Source: Mytilinidion resinicola (taxonomy: Eukaryota; Ascomycota; Dothideomycetes; Mytilinidiales; Mytilinidiaceae). From it: a DNA stretch of 25,684 nt. The stretch is taken from NCBI RefSeq assembly GCF_010093595.1, contig NW_022985460.1:37742-63425 (forward strand), read 5' to 3'. The notes under the pieces were generated by a model that did no database searches, was not told where the DNA came from, and worked only from the letters and a program-made list of their open reading frames with translations. Each line of letters starts with the position of its first letter. Position 1 is the stretch's first letter. A program made the position numbers and the translations under genes. Positions 19,923-25,684 of the stretch are shown here, in pieces.

Positions 19923-21636
19923 GAACCTGCCTAAAAAAGGGAATAAACGTCTCCGCTACTAGAGCTAGATAATTCTAAAGAGATTAAACTTTAAAAATAA
20001 AATAGAAAAAAAAACTATAAAAAAAGTAACTTTTAAAAATAAAGCTAAAATAATAGCTCTAGCACCCGTAAAAACCTGGTAAAAAGGCTTATTACCAACT
20101 CCCTTAGATAACGCCCTATAAGATAAATAAAAGACTAAGAAAGATATAGAACTACTTTTTATAATTACCGCCCTGCTAAGAATAGTATATAAAGAAAACC
20201 CTATCCCGCTATTAATCCTAAAAGCTTTAGAAGAAAAATACCGCTATTATATAAAGCTTATATTAGCTAAATACTAGAAAAAAAATAGATACCTATACTA
20301 TTAGAACTGCCTATATATACCCGACTATAATAAACTAAAGGTAGAACTTCTATATATATACTACAGGAACGCTATTACTAGCTACTCTAGAAAATCTAAA
20401 ATATATAACCTAATAGCCTATAGTTACTACTAGCCCGGAATACTACTTTATATAAACTATTAGGTTAGGAACTACTAGATATATAAAAGAACTACTCTAT
20501 TATAAAAAGCCTACTAGAGTATTCTAAAGCTGCTGCCTATTTCTAAAAAAGCCTGGCGTAATATATTAATAGATTTTATTACGCACCTACTGCATAGCGG
20601 AAAGTATAATATAATTTTTATTATAGTAGACCGCCTAACTAAAATAAAACACTTCCTTACCTGTAAAAGAACCTGTAATATAGAAGATATTATAAAACTT
20701 TTTCTAAAAAATATCTGGAAACTATATAGCCTGCCTGCCTCTATTATATCTAACTAAAAGCCCTAGTTTATAGCTAAATTCTAGAGACACCTAACTAGCC
20801 GCCTAAAAATTAACTGCCTACTATTAACTATATACTACCCCGAAACTAATAGCTAGACTAAAAGAGCTAACACTGTCCTAAAATAGTACTTACCGGCACA
20901 CGTATTCTATTTATAGGATAACTAGGCCGAATAGCTGCCTTTAGCTAAACTGTTAATTAATACTGTAAATTCCGAGAGCACCTGTATCTCCCCCTTCTTT
21001 ATAAACTACGGCTTCCACCTATGTTTAGGTTTTGAGCCGGTTGAACTGTTAACCCGCCCGCCTGCTAGAGATGCTGAGCGCTTCGCTAAGCGTATAGAAG
21101 AGATTCTGGAACATTTAAAGTCTAAACTTACTGCCTCCTGTGCCCGATATAAGGATAATATAAACTGTAACTGTCGCCCTGCTTGTAACTATTAAGTTAA
21201 CAACTTAGTATGGTTAAATGCTAAGAATATTAAGACCCTCCGCCCCTAGAAGAAGCTGGATTGGAAGAATCTTGGACTGTTCCGCGTAGAGAAGGTTGTT
21301 AGCCCTTATGCATACCGCCTAACCTTACCGGAGAGCATGCGCAACCACAACGTCTTCCACGTTAGTTTACTAAGACCTGCCGCGAATGATCCGCTGCCCG
21401 GCCAGCATCAAGAACCACCGCCGCCAGTTGAAGTCGAAGGCTTGGAGGAGTGGGAAGTCGAGGAAGTTGTCGACTCTCGATGGGAGCGTCGCGGTCGTGG
21501 CCGCCCCCGCCTGAAGTACACGGTGAAGTGGACCGGATACAACGAAGTCACAGAAGAGCCCGCTGACTATCTGGAACATGCCGAGGAAGCTATCCGGTTG
21601 TTCCATCGCCGTTACCCTGAAAAGCCCGGTCCTTAG
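19923..21636 (+). pseudogene. R1 pol, 3' part: integrase and chromodomain
   Basis: Resumes the R1 frame as ENLPKKGNKRLRY. The integrase zinc-binding region lies at about 20200-20500, with its Cys residues converted to Tyr. In the core the first catalytic Asp survives (20572-20574, LIDFITHL), while the second reads Asn (SNxKPxF) and the Glu reads Lys. Heavy RIP ends near 20950: after about 21060 only two stops remain (in CNYxVNNLVW and LRPxKKLDW). From 21337 to 21633 the frame is fully open, giving 99 residues with a clean chromodomain at about 21460-21610 ([26 protein letters not shown]). The stop is TAG at 21634-21636. Gene predictors may call this open tail a small gene; it is the pol C-terminus. 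Confidence 0.88.
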
Positions 21637-21656
21637 GCCTCAACGGAGTTCGGCCG

Positions 21657-21671
21657 TAAGGAGGGGAGTAC
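21657..21671 (+). other. R1 polypurine tract
   Basis: AAGGAGGGGAGTA directly upstream of the R1 3' LTR, between the pol stop and TGTCACGG; the expected plus-strand primer. Confidence 0.7.
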
Positions 21672-21939
21672 TGTCACGGCTTGAACGGTGAAGCTTGCTG
21701 CACAGCGTAACACGTGATGTTAGGACCCGGCGAGAGGCCTTGTTACAAGGGCCTATGCGAGCCTTGGCAGGAGTATACCTGCCGACCGCCGCCCTGCCTC
21801 CTTGTAGCTCCTTGAGCTACGTCTTGTTATTTAACCCGCCTGCCTGCCGTGCATTATAGAACACGTAGTGAATTCAGTTATTACTTCTACCTACCTGCCC
21901 GAGCTAGCTAGGGCAATCCTGCCGCCCGAGACCGTGACA
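21672..21939 (+). repeat. R1 3' LTR (268 bp, essentially unmutated)
   Basis: Starts TGTCACGG and ends CCGTGACA, an 8-bp perfect terminal inversion. It serves as the near-ancestral reference for the RIPed 5' LTR. Confidence 0.95.
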
Positions 21940-22599
21940 TCTACAGGCTACAGGCAAACAGCAAAGGTGTTCGGTAATAAGGCTAGGAAGGAATTGGATA
22001 TACTAGACTTTATAGAGAAGTATAATCTCTTTATATATAGCGTTAACATGGCCAACTAATTAAGGTTCTACTATAATACTAAGAGAACTTATAGAAAGAT
22101 ATAGAAGCCTCTATTCTCTTTCCTATTAGATATAGTAGTTGGCAATTATTACCAGCTGTCCACCTACAGGATAGTGGGTGAGCGAACTCTACGCTAATAT
22201 TCGCATGCCTAATTCCGCCGCAACCTACGCGATGCCCTCCTCTATAACTCTATTTGTGTTCGCAAGCAATATATAGTAGAAGAAGTGAAAGGAATAATAG
22301 ATATAGTATGGCAGCCGGTTAAGGAGTATAAGCTAGCTAAGGTGTTTAAAAAACAACACTTCTGTGCTGCCTGCAAGGAGGCCAGGCGTACTACTATAAC
22401 ACCATACTATAGGGTTCGGAAGCCACTTGCGAATCTATCTATCAACACCATAAGAAAGGAAAGAGGCGATAGTTATGGCTGGAAGTGTTGTATAAGGACG
22501 CCTCGGACGAATTATAGTTGTACAGTTTGTATAATTGCATTCTGTACAGGTTTACAATGTTGGAGTAAACATCTAGCAAAGCTTAACTCCATAGAATAG
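21940..22599 (+). pseudogene. piggyBac-like transposase, C-terminal part, four stops
   Basis: The frame from the LTR edge reads FIEKYNLFIYSVNMAN, then QLRFYYNTKR-type sequence (stop in place of Gln), KPLFSFLLDIVVGNYYQLS and FRRNLRDALL. This is the conserved C-terminal half of piggyBac (DDE_Tnp_1_7) transposases around the last catalytic region. A cysteine-rich tail follows (HFCAACKEARR, RKPLANLS, PRTNYSCTVC, CWSKHLAKLN), matching the piggyBac C-terminal zinc-binding domain. Stops lie at 22057 (TAA), 22102 (TAG, where the family has Trp), 22195 and 22210 (TAA); all are one C-to-T or G-to-A step from Gln or Trp. The N-terminal two-thirds, including the first catalytic Asp residues, are absent: the R1 LTR replaces them. 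The tail from 22285 is open for 104 residues. Confidence 0.75.
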
Positions 22600-22729
22600 G
22601 CCTGTATAGCTATCTACAAGCAATTCGAATAGCCTCAGGTTATTGTAATTCTCATCACGGAGGAAGGAATCAGAGCCTCTTATTGGCCGCAGCCTTATCG
22701 ATAACGTAGGACCCATTTCAACGGGTTAA
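22600..22729 (+). other. piggyBac 3' noncoding end with terminal repeat and TTAA target site
   Basis: After the transposase stop there are about 125 bp of noncoding DNA ending in CATTTCAACGGG and then TTAA (22726-22729). piggyBac elements end in C/G triplets and insert at TTAA (family knowledge), so GGG|TTAA is a plausible right end. Homology to the pogo transposase starts immediately after. The matching left end was not found in the window. Confidence 0.5.
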
Positions 22730-23785
22730 GGGATACAACCAGGCAATCGGGAGTGGGTTACAATCATTGAGTGCATCAACGCGCTTGGGGGTGATATTCC
22801 ACCACTTGTTATCTTTAAGGCTATCATGCATCAAGCTGCTTGGTATGAAGATGATATTATTCCACACGATTGGTCGATCGGCGTCAGCGAGAATGGCTGG
22901 ACAACAGATGCAATTGGCCTTGCCTGGCTGAAGATATTTGATAAGCATACAAAGGATCGCACTATTAGCACGCATCGGCTGCTTGTATTGGACGGCCACG
23001 GTAGCCACGTACACCCGAATTTTGATTGCTATTGCCTGGATCACAATATCATCACCGTATGCATGCCAGCGCATTCGTCGCATCTGCTGCAGCCGCTTGA
23101 TGTAGGCTGTTTCTCGGCGCTCAAGCAATCGTACGGTAGCCTTGTTGAACAGACTATGAGCCGCGGTGTCAACCATATCGACAAGCACGAATTCTTGCCC
23201 CTATACAGGCAGGCCAGGAAACAAGCTCTACATCAAAGCAATATACAGGCAGGATTTGCAGCTACTGGCCTTGTTCCATACAGCCCTGATCGCGTGCTAT
23301 CACAGCTGCACGCTGAATATCAAACGCCGTCACCACGTCCTCTATCAAATGCATCTTGGGCAGCTGAAACACCGCACAATATCACTAAGCTACACAAGCA
23401 GACAGCCCTAATAAGGCGCTATCTCAAACGGCGCACGCATAGCCCACCAAGTCCAACAGACGGTGCACTTAGCCAGCTTTCAAAAGCGTGCGAAATGTCA
23501 ATGTCAACTACCGCGCTGCTTGCTAGCGAAATTGAGAAGCTACGGGCAGAGAATCAACGCCAAAAAAGGAAGAGAGCAAAAAGGCGTACGTACGTAGCTA
23601 AGGGGGGTATTCTATCAGGGGCAGAAGGGGCCTCTCGTGCACAAGGTGGCCAAATAGAAGCAGAAGAGGGGGCAGCAACAGCTGCGAGCGCGCCACGGCA
23701 ACGTGCAAAACCAAAGTGTAGCTTGTGCGAATCACTAGAACACAACGCCCGTACTTGCCCCAAGAAGCAGGCAATTAGTAAATAG
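22730..23785 (+). pseudogene. pogo/Fot1-like transposase copy 1, 5'-truncated
   Basis: Matches residues from about 197 of the full-length copy at 23990-25633 to its end. Translation from the first ATG (22826) gives 319 residues. It keeps the second catalytic Asp (22991-22993, VLDGHGSH) and the third (23099-23101, QPLDVGC), 35 residues apart as in DD35D pogo enzymes. It also keeps a basic coiled-coil-like stretch (ENQRQKRKRAKRR) and a C-terminal CCHC knuckle (CSLCESLEHNARTC). It lacks the DNA-binding HTH domains and the first catalytic Asp, so it cannot be an active transposase. The frame is open with no RIP stops, and differences from copy 2 include transversions. Truncation coincides with the TTAA at the end of the piggyBac relict. 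Confidence 0.85.
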
Positions 23786-23850
23786 ATAGCTACACCAAAT
23801 ACAAATGTTCGTTGTTGAGTAATTCAAATTTTTCGGCGTTGATCGCTTGG

Positions 23851-23883
23851 TGGGGTGGCCACATGCATGGGGTGGCCACATGC
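23851..23883 (+). repeat. 16-bp direct repeat, 17-bp period
   Basis: TGGGGTGGCCACATGC occurs at 23851-23866 and again at 23868-23883. Confidence 0.9.
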
Positions 23884-23919
23884 TTGTCAACTACGTTAAC
23901 GTATTCTACAAGCATGTGG
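23876..23919. repeat. 44-bp imperfect palindrome with a perfect 10-bp core
   Basis: Arms CCACATGCTTGT (23876-23887) and ACAAGCATGTGG (23908-23919) are perfect inverted complements. The exact centre is the palindrome ACGTTAACGT (23893-23902). Confidence 0.85.
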
Positions 23920-23989
23920 TGGTTACAAGCGAGTGGTGGCCCCCACCAAAATCTCTCGACGCGCGACGCGTTCCTTTACAACTATTGCA

Positions 23990-25633
23990 ATGGTTACACC
24001 ACAACAACAAGAGCGCATGCACAAAGAGGGCAGGGTAGCGCTTGCTATCCAGGCCTACAAGATGGGCCAAGTGGAAACTCTTGAGGCAGCTGCAGCACTA
24101 TTTGATGTGCCCCCAACAACCCTACGGCGTCGCAATGCCGGCATCACCCCAAAACACGGTTCTATTGCAACAAATCGCCGCTTACTTCCTACACAAGAAG
24201 AGGCTCTCAAGCAGTGGATTCTCTCGAGAGATAAACGCGGCATGCCACCACGAATCGATACCGTACGGCAAATGGCTACGTTATTAGCTATGCAACTTGG
24301 ACCTATTAAGCCCATCGGCCAGCATTGGGTACGGAACTTCATTAAGCGCCACAACGACCTTCAAAGCAAATTTAATCGCAAGTACGACTATCAGCGGGCC
24401 AAATGCGAAGATCCTATACTTATTCGTGGCTGGTATAAACGTGTACAAGACACAAAGATACAATACGGAATTTTGGATAATGATACCTGGAACTTTGATG
24501 AGACAGGCTTCCAAATGGGTGTTATTGCAACTGCAAAGGTTGTTACTGGAACCGACCGAGCTGGAAGACCAAGGACAATACAGCCAGGCAATCGAGAGTG
24601 GGTTACAATTATCGAGTGCATCAACGCGCTTGGGGGTGATATTCCGCCGCTTGTCATCTTCGACGCCGTGATGCACCAAGCTGCTTGGTACGAGGATAAT
24701 ATTATTCCACCTGAATGGTCAATTGGTGTTAGCGACAATGGCTGGACAAACAACGAGATTGGCCTTACCTGGCTTAAGCTATTCCACGAGTATACAAAGG
24801 ATCGCACTGTTGGCACGTATCGTATGCTTGTATTGGATGGCCACGGCAGCCACGTAAGCCCTGAATTTGATCAATTCTGCATGGAGCACAACATCATCAC
24901 GCTATGCATGCCGGCGCATTCTTCGCATCTGCTGCAGCCGCTTGATGTAGGCTGTTTCTCGCCGCTAAAGCAAGCCTACGGACGCCTCGTTGAACAGATT
25001 ATGGGCCGCGGCGTCAATCATATTGATAAGCGCGAATTCTTGCCACTGTATAGGCAGGCTAGGCAGACAGCGCTACATCAAAGCAATATACGGGCAGGAT
25101 TTGCAGCTACTGGCCTTATGCCATATAGCCCTGATCGCGTGCTATCACGGCTGCACACGGAATATCAGACACCACCACCACCCGAACGTCCACCATCAAA
25201 AGCATCCTCATTTGGTGAAACACCCCGGAATCTCGCCGAGCTACAAAAGCAAACAGCCTTGATAAAGCGCCATCGCCAACGGGCCACGCATAGCCCGCGA
25301 AGCCCGACCGACCGCGTACTTAACCAGCTTCAGAAATTATGCGAAGTATCAATGTCAACTACCGTTCTAGTTACATGCGAAATGGAGAAGATACGCATGG
25401 AGAATCAGCGCCAAAAAAAGAAGAAGGGACAGAAGCGCAAATACGTAGCTAAGGGGGGTGTTTTATTAGGGGCAGAAGGCGCCTCTCGGGCACAAACTGC
25501 CCAAGAGGGGGGAGTAGAGGGGGTAGCCGCCACGGCGAGCGAGCGACCGCAACGTGCAAAACCAAAGTGCAGCATGTGCGATTCAATAGAACACAATGCA
25601 CGTACGTGCCCTAGGCGGCAGGCAACTAGCTAG
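23990..25633 (+). CDS. pogo/Fot1-like DDE transposase, full length
   Basis: 547 residues. The frame extends upstream to 23933, but that codon is GTG; the first ATG is 23990, with G at -3 and G at +4, and the protein then begins as expected for the family. Domains: psq-type HTH at about 14-50 (RVALAIQAYKMGQVETLEAA...TLRRR), Tc5/CENP-B-type HTH at about 62-140 (TQEEALKQWI...WVRNFIKRH), and the DDE catalytic domain with D170 (NFDETGF), D283 (VLDGHGSH) and D319 (QPLDVG). The D283-D319 spacing gives DD35D. A Lys/Arg-rich helical segment (about 465-485) precedes a C-terminal CCHC knuckle (C527, C530, H535, C540). It would cut and paste its element at TA sites (family knowledge). No introns are needed and no RIP damage is seen, so it is potentially functional; its right terminal repeat lies beyond the window. 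Confidence 0.92.
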   Translation: MVTPQQQERMHKEGRVALAIQAYKMGQVETLEAAAALFDVPPTTLRRRNAGITPKHGSIATNRRLLPTQEEALKQWILSRDKRGMPPRIDTVRQMATLLAMQLGPIKPIGQHWVRNFIKRHNDLQSKFNRKYDYQRAKCEDPILIRGWYKRVQDTKIQYGILDNDTWNFDETGFQMGVIATAKVVTGTDRAGRPRTIQPGNREWVTIIECINALGGDIPPLVIFDAVMHQAAWYEDNIIPPEWSIGVSDNGWTNNEIGLTWLKLFHEYTKDRTVGTYRMLVLDGHGSHVSPEFDQFCMEHNIITLCMPAHSSHLLQPLDVGCFSPLKQAYGRLVEQIMGRGVNHIDKREFLPLYRQARQTALHQSNIRAGFAATGLMPYSPDRVLSRLHTEYQTPPPPERPPSKASSFGETPRNLAELQKQTALIKRHRQRATHSPRSPTDRVLNQLQKLCEVSMSTTVLVTCEMEKIRMENQRQKKKKGQKRKYVAKGGVLLGAEGASRAQTAQEGGVEGVAATASERPQRAKPKCSMCDSIEHNARTCPRRQATS

Positions 25634-25684
25634 TAGATAGCTGCATCAAATATACCTGTTCGTGGTTGAGATATTCGCGGTTTT
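25634..25684 (+). other. 3' trailer of pogo-like copy 2
   Basis: Follows the TAG stop and matches the trailer of copy 1 at 23786-23835 (TAGATAGCT then a GTTGAG block). The window ends before any terminal repeat. Confidence 0.6.

Larger units (their letters stand above)
2473..21939 (+). mobile_element. R1: outer Ty3/gypsy chromovirus-type LTR retrotransposon, RIP-decayed, carrying R2 and R3
   Basis: R1 is bounded by 268-bp LTRs (2473-2740 and 21672-21939) and encodes gag then pol (protease, reverse transcriptase, RNase H, integrase, chromodomain) on the + strand. R1's own sequence is 2473-6215 plus 19923-21939, about 5.76 kb, a normal size for this group. The rest is nested R2/R3. The integrase-last order and C-terminal chromodomain define a chromovirus. 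Pol keeps one frame from protease (codon at 4300) through RT (5410), RNase H (5851) and across the R2 insertion to the stop at 21634-21636, so decay was by substitution. The flanking 5-mers (TAGTA left, TCTAC right) do not match and C/T, G/A changes cannot reconcile them. Confidence 0.9.
23786..23989. other. Junction between the two pogo-like copies, with candidate terminal repeats
   Basis: The first part (to about 23840) is the 3' trailer of copy 1; it matches the trailer after copy 2 (TAGATAGCT, GTTCGT, GTTGAG). Next come a 16-bp direct repeat and a 44-bp imperfect palindrome. CGCTTG...CCACATG (from 23844) and CATGTGG...CAAGCG (from 23913) are inverted versions of each other, which could be the 3' terminus of copy 1 facing the 5' terminus of copy 2. 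The exact element ends are not resolved. Confidence 0.5.

Noticed and set aside
1086..20950. AT-rich block as a centromere, replication origin or mitochondrial insert
   Set aside because: The composition is accounted for by RIP of recognisable retrotransposons; no tandem satellite or mitochondrial genes were seen.
21868..22059. 63-residue open frame spanning the R1 LTR end
   Set aside because: It is a read-through of the LTR into the piggyBac relict and contains no complete domain.
22718..23188. Long minus-strand open frames opposite both pogo copies (also 24055-24816)
   Set aside because: They are antisense shadows: the same pattern recurs opposite both copies and has no independent protein signature.
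23933..23989. N-terminal extension of the pogo-like transposase to 23933
   Set aside because: The codon at 23933 is GTG, unlikely as a start in a fungal nuclear gene, and the extension overlaps the candidate terminal repeats; ATG at 23990 has a good context.
1..25684. CRISPR array, tRNA or rRNA genes
   Set aside because: No regularly spaced short repeats with unique spacers, and no tRNA or rRNA motifs noticed on either strand.

Overview
The window looks like a transposon-rich, heterochromatin-like stretch of a filamentous ascomycete (Pezizomycotina) nuclear genome. Three things point there: chromodomain Ty3/gypsy retrotransposons, fungal pogo/Fot1 and piggyBac DNA transposases, and above all massive one-directional C-to-T and G-to-A decay with almost no indels. 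That decay is the signature of repeat-induced point mutation (RIP). I see no typical single-copy housekeeping gene. The only intact protein gene is a pogo-like transposase at the right end. The species cannot be named from the sequence.

Layout: 1-535 is the broken 3' end of a tetratricopeptide-repeat (TPR) gene of the kind found at the C-terminus of fungal NLR-like proteins. 536-1085 is ordinary-composition spacer with a 52-bp-period duplication. 1086-2472 is AT-rich RIP-decayed DNA, including an unrecognised relict reading frame (about 1741-2472) that runs straight into the first LTR.

2473-21939 is a three-level nest of chromodomain retrotransposons. The outer element R1 (+ strand, 268-bp LTRs) is split in pol, between RNase H and integrase, by R2 (6216-19917, + strand, 539-bp LTRs, TTAGA target duplication). 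R2 is in turn split inside integrase by R3 (11961-17954, - strand, 410-bp LTRs, TTCGC target duplication). Removing the inserts together with one target-duplication copy restores the host reading frames exactly. This fixes both the boundaries and the order of insertion (R1, then R2, then R3).

The mutational load stops abruptly inside R1. Everything from about 1.09 kb to about 20.95 kb is saturated with TA, but the integrase C-terminus, chromodomain and 3' LTR of R1 are nearly clean. The two R1 LTRs have identical length. By hand alignment they differ at 33 sites, all C/G in the right copy and T/A in the left. R1 also lacks matching flanking duplications, so it is probably a junction between a RIPed and an un-RIPed copy.

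To the right, R1 abuts the C-terminal third of a piggyBac-like transposase (21940-22599, four stops). The 3' end of that element appears to sit at a TTAA (22726-22729) inside a first pogo-like transposase copy (22730-23785, 5'-truncated but open). A second copy follows head-to-tail (23990-25633). It is full length, with HTH, DD35D catalytic core and a C-terminal CCHC knuckle. The pogo copies show no RIP.
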